Source: Candidatus Bathyarchaeota archaeon B26-2 (GTDB lineage Archaea > Thermoproteota > Bathyarchaeia > Bathyarchaeales > B26-1). From it: 49,032 bases of DNA. The position numbers were made by a program, and so were the translations under genes. The DNA is taken from positions 1 through 49,032 of the forward strand of contig LUCE01000005.1 of NCBI GenBank assembly GCA_001593935.1, in the 5' to 3' direction. Of this stretch, positions 24,243 to 32,265 are shown piece by piece. Each line of letters starts with the position of its first letter. Positions within the stretch are counted from its first letter, which is position 1. The notes beneath the pieces were generated by a model, which was given only the letters and a program-made list of their open reading frames with translations, was not told the origin of the DNA and did no database searches.

Positions 24243-24347
24243 CCTCCCACCTCCAAGACCTTCAACTCCACAATTCTCCTTGACGGGTCAAAAGATTTCC
24301 GGTCGGCGGGTCAAATCAGATGATTGGACCGCTCGCTACTACTATTT

Positions 24348-24384
24348 TTTGTTTAACAAATGAAAAAATTTATTGTTAGACAAA
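24348..24384. repeat. Inverted repeat around a TATA-like sequence
   Basis: TTTGTTTAACAA (24348-24359) and TTGTTAGACAAA (24373-24384) are 12-bp inverted arms with one mismatch, separated by 13 bp. The centre, AAAAAATTTATT (24363-24374), could be a TATA box for a transcript running right through the hairpin-rich stretch. The layout suggests an operator at a promoter. Confidence 0.45.
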
Positions 24385-24386
24385 TC

Positions 24387-24540
24387 AGGTGAGGCGCGGA
24401 GACGCTGAACCTAAAGTTTACGACACCGGCGGACCTTGAATGATCTTGGAAGGGTTATGTAACCTTAAGTAGACGCTGTTAAGGTAAAGCGCCGAGTACA
24501 ATCTACTCCTTTATGGTTTTCGGCTGACGAGAACCATAAA
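24387..24540 (+). ncRNA. Candidate structured RNA upstream of SRP54
   Basis: Three potential hairpins occur in order. AGGT/ACCT with GCG/CGC (24387-24412) has a GAG/TGA internal loop. ACCTTAA/TTAAGGT (24462-24468 with 24479-24485) has a 10-nt loop. A 13-bp stem TTTATGGTTTTCG with CGAGAACCATAAA (24510-24522 with 24528-24540) has one G-U pair and a 5-nt loop. The plausible TATA box is at about 24363-24374. No T-tract follows. It matches no RNA I know. Confidence 0.35.
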
Positions 24541-24587
24541 TATGAGGGGTGAGGAAATATATCCACAACGGTAGGAGTGGAAGAGTA

Positions 24588-24619
24588 AAGGTTTAAAGAA
24601 TCTCCCTAACTCGCATGTG
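24588..24619 (+). promoter_or_regulatory. SRP54 promoter, probably leaderless transcript
   Basis: AAAGGTTTAAAG (24588-24599) is a BRE/TATA-like element, identical over its core to that upstream of the Elf1-like gene. The GTG start of SRP54 at 24619 lies about 25 bp from the TATA centre and lacks a ribosome site, so the mRNA is probably leaderless. Confidence 0.5.
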
Positions 24620-25962
24620 TGGAGAGGCTGATTTTGGTATTAGAGAGGCTTGGTTCATCGCTCTACAGTTCCCTGAAGAAGCTCTTCAGAGCCTCGGTCG
24701 TCGATGAGGCTGTTGTGAAGGAGCTGGTCCGAGACCTACAGAGGGCCCTACTACAGGCCGACGTGAACGTTAGGCTCGTCCTAGAACTCTCAAAACGTAT
24801 AGAGGAGAGAGCTCTAAAAGAGAAGGTTCCCCCCGGAATCCCTAGAAGGGAACACGTAATAAAGGTTGTCTACGAGGAGCTGACCCGCTTCTTGGGTGAG
24901 AGGCCGGTTCCGTTAAGGGTTAAGGCCGGCAGAAGGAACGTCCTCATGCTCGTGGGGGTTCAGGGCTCAGGGAAGACGACGACCGCGGCGAAGCTTGCAA
25001 GGTACCTCCAGAAAAGAGGCTTCAAGACAGCTCTGATCTGCACCGACACATTTAGGCCTGGAGCCTTGATCCAACTGCAGCAACTCGCGAAGAGGGCGAG
25101 TATCCCGGTCTATGGGGACCCTTCAGAGAAGGACTCTGTGAAGATCGCCTTAGAAGGGCTGAGGAGATTCGAGAAGTACGACGCCGTCATAGTCGACACG
25201 GCTGGTCGACACAAGGATGAGAAGAACCTGATCGAGGAGATGAAGAGCCTCGAGAAGGCTGTGAAACCCGACGAGATAATAATGGTCATCGACGGAACGA
25301 TTGGGCAGCAAGCGGCAGCCCAAGCAAAAGCCTTCCATGAAGCCACCCCGATAGGCTCCATAATAGTCGCGAAGCTCGACGGCTCGGCTAGGGGAGGCGG
25401 CGCCCTCTCAGCGGTCGCGGCGACAGGAGCGCCCATAAAGTTCATAGGGACCGGCGAAGACCTAGAGGACCTCGAGCAGTTCATACCCTCCCGTTTCGTA
25501 GGTCGACTCTTAGGCATGGGGGACCTCCAGACCCTCATCGAGAGGGTTCGCGAAGCCGAGACCAAGATTCCAGAGAAGAGGGTTAAGGCGATCCTCCGCG
25601 GAAAGTTCACCCTCACCGACATGTACGAACAATTAGAAGCCTTGACGAGCATGGGACCTTTCGGCCGCCTAATAAAGATGCTGCCGGGAATAAGCTACGA
25701 CCTACCCGACGACATCAAGGAGACGGCTGAGGACCACCTCAAGAAGTGGAGGGTCATAATCCAGTCTATGACTCCAGAGGAGAGGGAGAAACCCAAGATT
25801 ATAAATGCCTCTAGGACGAGGAGAATAGCCCGCGGGTCGGGAACAAGCGAAGCCGACGTTAAGAGCCTGATCAAACAGTACTTCCTCATGAGGAGGATGA
25901 TGAAGACCCTCAGGAGGAAGAGGCTTCCAGCATCGCTCTTTGGGAGGAAGCTCCAAATCTAG
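24619..25962 (+). CDS. srp54: Signal recognition particle protein SRP54
   Basis: This 447-aa protein has an N-terminal helical bundle (1-100), a GTPase domain with GVQGSGKTTT (113-122) and DTAGRH (about 192), and a Met-rich M domain from about 305 that ends in the RNA-binding RRIARGSGTSEADV. It binds signal sequences and 7S RNA and docks on FtsY, encoded at 38265. The start is GTG with the frame beginning VERLILVLERLGSS. Co-transcribed with Pus10 (the Pus10 ATG lies 55 bp past the stop). Confidence 0.97.
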   Translation: MERLILVLERLGSSLYSSLKKLFRASVVDEAVVKELVRDLQRALLQADVNVRLVLELSKRIEERALKEKVPPGIPRREHVIKVVYEELTRFLGERPVPLRVKAGRRNVLMLVGVQGSGKTTTAAKLARYLQKRGFKTALICTDTFRPGALIQLQQLAKRASIPVYGDPSEKDSVKIALEGLRRFEKYDAVIVDTAGRHKDEKNLIEEMKSLEKAVKPDEIIMVIDGTIGQQAAAQAKAFHEATPIGSIIVAKLDGSARGGGALSAVAATGAPIKFIGTGEDLEDLEQFIPSRFVGRLLGMGDLQTLIERVREAETKIPEKRVKAILRGKFTLTDMYEQLEALTSMGPFGRLIKMLPGISYDLPDDIKETAEDHLKKWRVIIQSMTPEEREKPKIINASRTRRIARGSGTSEADVKSLIKQYFLMRRMMKTLRRKRLPASLFGRKLQI

Positions 25963-26017
25963 AGATTAAATGCGCCCATCACACGGTTCAGGTGCAAAAA
26001 GGAGGCCTACAGGCTCT

Positions 26018-27361
26018 ATGGAGATTCTCGAGAAGGCTCAAAGGATGCTTATAAATTATCCCCTCTGCGACTACTGCTTAGGGCGGCAGTTTGCAATGCT
26101 TGGCTACGGGATGGAGAATGACGAACGCGGCAGGATTATTAAGACTCTTCTAACGATGAGGGGGCATCAACTAGCCCTCCAGAAAGACGAGGGCGGCGTC
26201 AAGCTTCTCAAGGCTCTCGCCTCTAACGGCTCCTTCGAGATGGCTGGAGAGATACTTAAAAAGCTGAAACGCCGCGCGAAGAAGCCGTCAGCCTGCTACC
26301 TCTGTGAGGACCATTTCAAGGCTCTACCACGATTGGTGGAAAAGATTTTAGAGACGCTGAAGGAGTACGAGTACGGGTCGCTCCTAGTAGGGATTAGCCT
26401 ACCAGCCGAGGTTGAAGAGAGAGAGGACGAGTTCAAGGCTGAGTTCGAGGTTCAACACAGCGAGAGCATGAGGAACGCGTTCAGCCGGGTTATAGGGAAG
26501 ATGATCACCGAGGTTACGAAGAAGCCTGTGAACTACGCAAATCCGGAAGTAACGATCCTCGTAAACCCCTTCACCGCGGAGTTCGAGATACAGGCTAACC
26601 CACTCTACATAATGGGGCGCTATAAGAAGCTGGTGAGAGGAATCCCCCAATCCAAGTGGATCTGCATGAGGTGTAGAGGATGGGGCTGCCAGAGATGTAA
26701 CTGGACCGGGAAGATGTACCCAGAGTCGGTTGAGGAGCTCATCGCAGCCCCTGTCTTGAGGGCTACGTTGGGTGAGGACACGGCTTTCCACAGCGCCGGG
26801 AGGGAGGATATAGACGCCTTGATGCTTGGGAGCGGCCGCCCCTTCATAATAGAGGTTAAGAAACCGAAGAAGAGGCTTATCGACCTCCAGGAGCTTGAGC
26901 GGCTCATAAACGAGGAGGCGGAGGGGAAGATCGAGGTCTCGAACTTACGTTTCGTCGGTAAGAGTATGGTGAGGCGGCTTAAGCAGCTCGAGGGAGCTGA
27001 GAAAATATATAGGGTTCTGGTCGAGTTCGATAGAGAGGTCTCCGACGAGGAGCTCAAGGCTATAGAAGAGGCCTTCACGAAGACTGTTATTCGACAGAGG
27101 ACCCCCCTCAGGGTTCTCCACCGTAGGGCGGACCGAACCCGAGAAAAATACATATATGAGACGAAGGTAAAGAGATTGGCGCGGAACCGCGCTGAGATAA
27201 GGATAAGGTGTCAAGGTGGACTCTACGTAAAGGAGCTCGTAACAGGGGACAACGGACGGACGAACCCCAACATCTCGAGCTTGATCGAAGTGAAGGCGGT
27301 TCCTAAGGAGCTCGACGTCCTGAACATAATGGTTAAGGGTGGGCAAGATGGGGAAGTCTAA
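26018..27361 (+). CDS. pus10: tRNA pseudouridine synthase Pus10
   Basis: About 447 aa from the ATG at 26018, which follows GGAGG; the frame is open upstream to 25970 but not conserved. Zinc-binding pairs are CDYC (near the start), CYLC, and CMRC/CQRC. The catalytic domain shows GREDIDALMLGSGRPF (catalytic Asp about residue 264) and ends RCQGGLYVKELVTGDNGRTNP. Archaeal Pus10 makes pseudouridine 54 and 55 in tRNA. The stop overlaps the eL21 start by 14 bp. Confidence 0.95.
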   Translation: MEILEKAQRMLINYPLCDYCLGRQFAMLGYGMENDERGRIIKTLLTMRGHQLALQKDEGGVKLLKALASNGSFEMAGEILKKLKRRAKKPSACYLCEDHFKALPRLVEKILETLKEYEYGSLLVGISLPAEVEEREDEFKAEFEVQHSESMRNAFSRVIGKMITEVTKKPVNYANPEVTILVNPFTAEFEIQANPLYIMGRYKKLVRGIPQSKWICMRCRGWGCQRCNWTGKMYPESVEELIAAPVLRATLGEDTAFHSAGREDIDALMLGSGRPFIIEVKKPKKRLIDLQELERLINEEAEGKIEVSNLRFVGKSMVRRLKQLEGAEKIYRVLVEFDREVSDEELKAIEEAFTKTVIRQRTPLRVLHRRADRTREKYIYETKVKRLARNRAEIRIRCQGGLYVKELVTGDNGRTNPNISSLIEVKAVPKELDVLNIMVKGGQDGEV

Positions 27362-27644
27362 AGGTTTCCGCTCTAAAACTCGTTCCCTACTGAGGAAGAA
27401 GCCTAGAGAACGCGGTAAGATTAACATAACAAAGATACTCCGCGAGTACAAAGCGGGTGAGAAGGTAGTGATAAAGATCGATCCAAGCGTCCATAAGGGT
27501 ATGCCCCACAGGAGATACCATGGTAAAATCGGGGTGGTGACGGCTAAGAGGGGAAGAGCCTACATAGTCAACGTCACTCAGGGAGACGCCGTGAAAGAGA
27601 TAATCGTTCGCCCCGAACACCTAGCTCCGTGGAGGGAGGAATAA
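27348..27644 (+). CDS. rpl21e: Ribosomal protein eL21
   Basis: This 98-aa protein begins MGKSKGFRSKTRSLLRKKPRE and contains KINITKIL, VVIKIDPSVHKGMPHRRYHG and KRGRAYIV, the eL21 pattern. It overlaps the end of pus10; the alternative GTG at 27339 adds only three residues. It is followed by Rpo4, a common archaeal gene order (eL21, Rpo4, DUF655, KsgA, HemK2). Confidence 0.95.
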   Translation: MGKSKGFRSKTRSLLRKKPRERGKINITKILREYKAGEKVVIKIDPSVHKGMPHRRYHGKIGVVTAKRGRAYIVNVTQGDAVKEIIVRPEHLAPWREE

Positions 27645-27647
27645 AAA

Positions 27648-27986
27648 CTGCCGAAGAAAGTGCTGAAGATAAAGCCGATAACGATTCCCGAGTCCATGGC
27701 TGTCCTGAAGGCCCTAGGTGAGGAACGCCTCAACCAGTTCCAGAGGAGGTCCCTAGAGTACGTGACGAAGTTCTCAAAGGTTGATCCCAAAGCAGCGCAC
27801 AGCCTGGTGGAAGAGCTCGTTAACGAGTTTGAGATAGATGTTGAGGAGGCCGTTCAGATAGTTAACTGTATGCCGAAGAGCATAGAGGAGCTCAGGGTCT
27901 TCTTGGCGGCTGGACGTAGAATAGTGGAAACCTCGAAGCTGGAGGCCATTTTGGAAACCCTGAACAAGTATAGAACGAAAGAATGA
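27648..27986 (+). CDS. rpo4: RNA polymerase subunit Rpo4/F, apparent CUG start
   Basis: About 112 aa, homologous to eukaryotic Rpb4, which forms the polymerase stalk with Rpo7. The HRDC-like core includes NQFQRRSLEYVTKFSK and VQIVNCMPKSIEELRVFL. GGAGGGAGGA (27631-27640) stands 7 nt before CTG at 27648, giving MPKKVLKIKPITIPES, which has the same N-terminal length as methanogen Rpo4 proteins I recall. The first canonical codon is GTG at 27660, 19 nt from the ribosome site. The downstream AT-rich tract (27987-28020) may end the transcript. Confidence 0.88.
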   Translation: MPKKVLKIKPITIPESMAVLKALGEERLNQFQRRSLEYVTKFSKVDPKAAHSLVEELVNEFEIDVEEAVQIVNCMPKSIEELRVFLAAGRRIVETSKLEAILETLNKYRTKE

Positions 27987-28252
27987 AATCAAAAAATTAA
28001 GAAGAAAAAGTTATTAATTTTAACCTTCTATTTTAGGGTTGTTGAGAGGCGAGAGTGGGAGATGAGTCGGTTTAAGGGGACGCTCAACCTATCATCTTAT
28101 CGATTTTTCTTCCTAGACGACTGTCTCTCGGCGGACTCGCGTAGACTTCTCGGTAAGAAACCCGCTCAGTTAGGGAGATCCATGTAGGTTCTTAAGATTT
28201 TGGAGCCGAGATGAAAGGGTTCTAATCTGGTCGTTAATGGGAGGAGAGCAAG

Positions 28253-28828
28253 TTGGTTGAACGGAGGGGGAAAGGTCAACAATTCTACGAGGAATACGCT
28301 TACGTCTTAGACTATCTTCTCCACGGGAAACCGGGTTCCAGACCAGGATACAGGAGGGGCGCCATAGTTCAGATGGTCGGAGAGACCTACTTCACGCTCC
28401 TCGAGGCAAATGTTAGGCGCGGAGTCACGCTCAAAACTTACGACCGAATCTACGTCGGGAAGAACGTGCGCAAAGAGATCACCTATATACTCGGTAGGAT
28501 TGGATACGACGAGTTGACGACCAACGCTAAGATGGAGCTCGCCAACGTGGTTGAGAGAATAATCCAGAACAGGGAAGAATGGTTCGTAAACTTCTTCAAT
28601 ACCGCTCAGGCCGTAACCCCGCGTATGCACGCCCTCGAACTCATACCCGGCATAGGGAAGAAATACATGTGGCAGATCGTAGACGAACGAGAGAAGAGGC
28701 CCTTCGAGAGCTTCAAGGACCTCCAAGAAAGGGTTAACATACCGAACCCGGCTAAACTCCTAGCGAAGAGGGTGGTGGAGGAGCTGATGGGCGAGAGCAA
28801 GTATAGGCTCTTCACCCGCCCATCATAA
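28253..28828 (+). CDS. DUF655 family nucleic-acid-binding protein
   Basis: This 191-aa archaeal protein (COG1491/DUF655) has an N-terminal OB-like beta region (YEEYAYVLDYLLHGK, then GETYFTLLEANVRRGVTL) and a helix-hairpin-helix near the C-terminus (HALELIPGIGKKYMWQIVDE). It is conserved between rpo4 and ksgA in archaea and is presumed to act on rRNA or in transcription. It starts with TTG after GGGAGGAG. A 266-bp gap with a TATA-like TTATTAATTTTA (about 28009-28020) precedes it. Confidence 0.85.
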   Translation: MVERRGKGQQFYEEYAYVLDYLLHGKPGSRPGYRRGAIVQMVGETYFTLLEANVRRGVTLKTYDRIYVGKNVRKEITYILGRIGYDELTTNAKMELANVVERIIQNREEWFVNFFNTAQAVTPRMHALELIPGIGKKYMWQIVDEREKRPFESFKDLQERVNIPNPAKLLAKRVVEELMGESKYRLFTRPS

Positions 28829-28945
28829 CCAAGAGATTGAACGTGTCGGTTGAGAGGCCCCTTATCCAACGATATCTGGCCGACACGGCTCACTTGTGGA
28901 TGTGCATCTCATCTTAACGCCTTTTCTGTTAGGGAGATACGAAGG

Positions 28946-29788
28946 ATGAACCTCCTCAAGGAGACGATGCGGATACTCCGCGCTCACAGAATCGCTCCAA
29001 AGAAACGGCTAGGACAGAACTTCCTAGTCGACTACGACCTCCTCAAACGGATGGTGTCATACGCGGAACTGAGCCTCGAAGACACTGTTCTAGAGGTTGG
29101 GGCGGGCCTCGGCTTCTTGACAGAGATCCTCGCCGAAGAGTGCGGCCATGTCATAGCGGTTGAGGTAGACCCGCGACTCGTGAACATACTGAAGAGGAGA
29201 CTCTCCAACAGAAGAAATCTCTCCATCCTCAAGGGTGACATCCTCAAGCTGGAGGTTCCTCCCTTCAACAAGGTCGTCTCAACACCGCCGTACTCGATCT
29301 CTTCCCCCCTCCTCTTCTGGCTTCTAGCGAGGAAGTTCGAACGGGCCGTCCTAACGTTCCAGAAGGAGTTCGCTGAACGGCTCGTTGCGCCGGTCAACAG
29401 CAGAGACTACTGCAGGCTGACCGTTGCCACATACTACAGGTCTCGAGTTAAAGTCCTTGATTATGTCCCACGAGATCGGTTCTGGCCTACTCCGGAGGTT
29501 GACTCCTTAATAATCGAGTTGATGCCTAGGGAGGAACGTCCCTTCAAGGTTGAGGATGAAAGTTTCTTCTTCAAAGTTGTGAGTTTTCTCTTCACGCAGA
29601 AGAACAAGAAGGTTAGGAACGGCTTAATCGCGTTTCTCAGAGGACGTGGAGTAGAGAAAGCTGAGGCGGTCGAGATCGCAGACTCTGTTCCATTCCACGA
29701 GAAGAGAGTTAGAGAGCTTACGCCTGAAGATTTGGGGTTAGTCGTTAATGACCTTGCCAGAAGAACGCGTAGAGTGGGTCTGCTTTGA
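28946..29788 (+). CDS. ksgA: rRNA dimethyladenosine transferase KsgA/Dim1
   Basis: About 280 aa from the ATG at 28946 (MNLLKETMRILRAHRIAPKKRLGQNFLVD). The SAM motif is VLEVGAGLGFLTEIL, and the adenine-N6 methyltransferase motif appears as VVSTPPYSISSPLLF, with TPPY in place of the more common NLPY/NIPY. The C-terminal domain carries FTQKNKKVRNGL. It dimethylates two adjacent adenosines near the 3' end of 16S rRNA. The end overlaps the next gene by 41 bp. An 8-bp inverted repeat CGTGTCGG/CCGACACG lies in its leader (28843-28887). Confidence 0.93.
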   Translation: MNLLKETMRILRAHRIAPKKRLGQNFLVDYDLLKRMVSYAELSLEDTVLEVGAGLGFLTEILAEECGHVIAVEVDPRLVNILKRRLSNRRNLSILKGDILKLEVPPFNKVVSTPPYSISSPLLFWLLARKFERAVLTFQKEFAERLVAPVNSRDYCRLTVATYYRSRVKVLDYVPRDRFWPTPEVDSLIIELMPREERPFKVEDESFFFKVVSFLFTQKNKKVRNGLIAFLRGRGVEKAEAVEIADSVPFHEKRVRELTPEDLGLVVNDLARRTRRVGLL

Positions 29789-30386
29789 AGGTTTAACCTT
29801 CCGCGTGCCGGGAAACGTCTACAAGCCGGCTGAGGACACATTTCTCTTAGCTGAGAACCTCCATGTAACTCCAAGAGAGACTGTGCTAGATATGGGAACG
29901 GGCTGCGGCTTATTGGCGGTCTTATCTGCGAAGAAGACTGAACGGGTCTTCGCCATCGACATAAACCCCCACGCCGCTAGGTGTGCCTCAGAGAATGGAC
30001 GGCTGAACGGAGTTCACAATCGGCTCAACATAATCTGTGGAGACCTCTTCGAACCCCTTAGGGAAGACATAAAGTTCGACGTGATCGTCTTCAATGCTCC
30101 ATACTTGCCATCGGAGGGTCTCAAAGGTAGGTCTGAGCTTAGAGACTGGTTGGAGACCGCTTGGTCGGGTGGAGAGGACGGACGCGAAGTGATAGACCGT
30201 TTCACGTCGGAGGCCCCGAAGCGTCTAAAGAAGGGAGGCCGTATACTGCTCCTTCAGTCGACGCTCTCAGATGAGGAAGCAACAGTGCGGAGGTTTAGGG
30301 ATGCAGGTTTGAAGGTTGAGGTAATCGTTGAGAAGCCCCTCTTCTTCGAGAAGATGATTCTCCTGAAGGCCGTGAGGCCCTCCTAA
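29748..30386 (+). CDS. HemK2/Mtq2-like class I methyltransferase
   Basis: This 212-aa protein opens with the family mark FRVPGNVYKPAEDTFLLAE and has SAM motif I VLDMGTGCGLLAV. The active-site tetrapeptide is NAPY (116-119) rather than the NPPY usual for glutamine N5-methyltransferases. Archaeal and eukaryotic relatives modify the GGQ glutamine of the release factor, acting with Trm112. The substitution is conservative in position but unusual. It overlaps ksgA by 41 bp and ends the operon. The ABC genes converge on it. Confidence 0.88.
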   Translation: MTLPEERVEWVCFEGLTFRVPGNVYKPAEDTFLLAENLHVTPRETVLDMGTGCGLLAVLSAKKTERVFAIDINPHAARCASENGRLNGVHNRLNIICGDLFEPLREDIKFDVIVFNAPYLPSEGLKGRSELRDWLETAWSGGEDGREVIDRFTSEAPKRLKKGGRILLLQSTLSDEEATVRRFRDAGLKVEVIVEKPLFFEKMILLKAVRPS

Positions 30387-30396
30387 AAAAGGGGCT

Positions 30397-32265
30397 TCAC
30401 CTCGGCGTTCTCCACATAACCTTAGGCGCTTCAAGGGGCTTCCCGGGTTCCCTGAACTGCATCTCGTAGAGGCGCCGGTACAGTCCATCTTCCTTCTTCA
30501 TAAGCTCCTCGTGGCTTCCCTCCTCGACTATCCTTCCGTCGTCTATAACTAAGATTCGGTCGGCGTTCCTGACGGTTGAGAGCCTATGAGCTATCACGAT
30601 CGACGTTCTATCCTTCAAGAGCACCTTCATAGCGTTCTTTATTAGGAGCTCTGTGTAGGGGTCGATGCTGGAAGTAGCCTCGTCCAATATTAGGATCGGA
30701 GGGTTCCGCAGTAAGGCCCTTGCGAACGCTATCAGTTGCCTCTGCCCAACCGAGAGTCTCGACCCTCTCTCACCTACAACCGTCCAGTATCCATCCGGCA
30801 TCTTCTCTATGAACTCGTGGGCTCCAACGATCTTGGCCGCGTTGATGACCTCTTCATCCGAAGCCTCAAGCCTCCCGTAACGGATGTTCTCCATTATTGT
30901 GCTGTTGAAGAGGAAGTTCTCTTGGAGGACGATGCCCATCTGTCGGTGGAGGGAGCTCTGCTTAACCTTCCTTATGTCGTATCCGTCTATAGTTATGACG
31001 CCCTTCTGAGGCTCATAGAAGCGGCTTAAGAGCTTGATTATCGTGCTCTTCCCCGCGCCGGTCGGCCCAACCAAGGCAACGGTCTCTTTAGGCTTTATCC
31101 TAAAACTCATGTTATGTATCACTGGATGCGCAGGATCGTACCCGAACGTGACGTTCTTGAACTCGATCTCACCCTTAACCGAAGGAAGATCAACCGCGTC
31201 GGGGCTATCCACGATCTCCGGAGAGGTATCCAGTAGCTCAAAGATCCTCTCGGCTGCGGCTAAAGCCGACTGGATCGTGTTGTAGAAGTTCGTTAAGTCG
31301 AAGATTGGACGGAAGAACATGTTGATGTATAGGACGAAAGCTATAAGGGTGCCGACAGCCTCGTCGAGGGGGCCTAATGGCCCGTTGGGGGTGAGAGCCA
31401 TCATCCCTCCGTAAAGTATGACTATCGACATGCCCGTGGCCTGTATGAACTGTATCGTTGGGAAGAAGGTTCCCCAGACCTTAGAGGCTTGCAGGTTAGC
31501 TTGCAAGTTCTCTACATTGGCCTCTCTAAAGGCCTTCATCATCTCTCGCTCCCTCGAGAAGGACTGAATCTCCCTTATGCCGGAGATTCCTTCCTCAAGC
31601 CTCGATGTGATCTTAGAGATTTTAAGCCTCGTCTTTCTGTAGGCGGCCTTGAACTTGGATTGGAAGAACCATGCTGCGGCGATTATGAGCGGTATGACGG
31701 TCATGGAGACTAGGGTGAGATGCACGCTCATGTTTACCATGAAGAAGATAACCATTCCTAGGCTTAGGATGTTGCTGATCACTGAGGCTATGCCGGAGAT
31801 GAATGCCTCCCCTATGCTGTCCGTGTCGTTCGTCACTCTAGAAACTATGTCTCCACTGTTCGAACGGTCGAAGAAACTGAAGGAGAGCCTCTGCAAGTGC
31901 GTGAAGAGCTGGGCTCTCATCTTGAAGAGCATCTCCTGCCCTATCAAACCGATCATGTATCCTCTGAGAACCCCGGAGAGCCAGTTCACTATGAGTATCC
32001 CGACGTAGATGAGGCCGATGACCTGAAGACCGGCTAAGTCTCCCTTCATTATATACCGGGAAATAATCTCTCTGCCGAGTATGTATGGGCCTATGGAACC
32101 GGTGATAGACGTGACAATTATGGCTAGAACGGCTACGGCTAGTCTCCGTTTGTATGGGCGAATGTAGCCTAACAGCCGTGAAACCAGAACTCTGCTCGGA
32201 ACCCTTCTCTCCTGTTCAGCCAGTTCGCCGAGTCTTCTGACGCCGTGGTAGAACCCCATAATCAT
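30397..32265 (-). CDS. ABC exporter half-transporter, catalytic-Glu subunit
   Basis: This 622-aa protein has six transmembrane helices (about 35-340) and an ATPase domain. Motifs are Walker A GPTGAGKS (400-407), Q-loop VLQENFLFN, signature LSVGQ (degenerate, usual LSGGQ), Walker B ILILDEATSSID with the catalytic Glu, and IVIAHRLST with the switch His. With its neighbour it should form a heterodimer of the TM287/288 or BmrCD type: its Walker motifs face the neighbour's intact LSGGQ to make the one active site. It overlaps the upstream subunit gene by 4 bp. It exports a drug, lipid or peptide; the substrate is unknown. Confidence 0.93.
   Translation of the reverse strand: MIMGFYHGVRRLGELAEQERRVPSRVLVSRLLGYIRPYKRRLAVAVLAIIVTSITGSIGPYILGREIISRYIMKGDLAGLQVIGLIYVGILIVNWLSGVLRGYMIGLIGQEMLFKMRAQLFTHLQRLSFSFFDRSNSGDIVSRVTNDTDSIGEAFISGIASVISNILSLGMVIFFMVNMSVHLTLVSMTVIPLIIAAAWFFQSKFKAAYRKTRLKISKITSRLEEGISGIREIQSFSREREMMKAFREANVENLQANLQASKVWGTFFPTIQFIQATGMSIVILYGGMMALTPNGPLGPLDEAVGTLIAFVLYINMFFRPIFDLTNFYNTIQSALAAAERIFELLDTSPEIVDSPDAVDLPSVKGEIEFKNVTFGYDPAHPVIHNMSFRIKPKETVALVGPTGAGKSTIIKLLSRFYEPQKGVITIDGYDIRKVKQSSLHRQMGIVLQENFLFNSTIMENIRYGRLEASDEEVINAAKIVGAHEFIEKMPDGYWTVVGERGSRLSVGQRQLIAFARALLRNPPILILDEATSSIDPYTELLIKNAMKVLLKDRTSIVIAHRLSTVRNADRILVIDDGRIVEEGSHEELMKKEDGLYRRLYEMQFREPGKPLEAPKVMWRTPR

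Larger units (their letters stand above)
24243..24618. other. Intergenic region holding repeats and hairpins
   Basis: No protein gene is visible in this 376-bp stretch between the VOC gene and SRP54. It contains an inverted repeat around an AT-rich centre (24348-24384), a run of potential hairpins (24387-24540) and the SRP54 promoter (about 24588-24597). I looked for a 7S SRP RNA and a tRNA and saw neither. Confidence 0.5.

Noticed and set aside
24243-24618. 7S SRP RNA next to SRP54
   Set aside because: The conserved helix 8 tetraloop region of SRP RNA is not visible, and the gap is too short to hold a full-length archaeal SRP RNA plus promoter.
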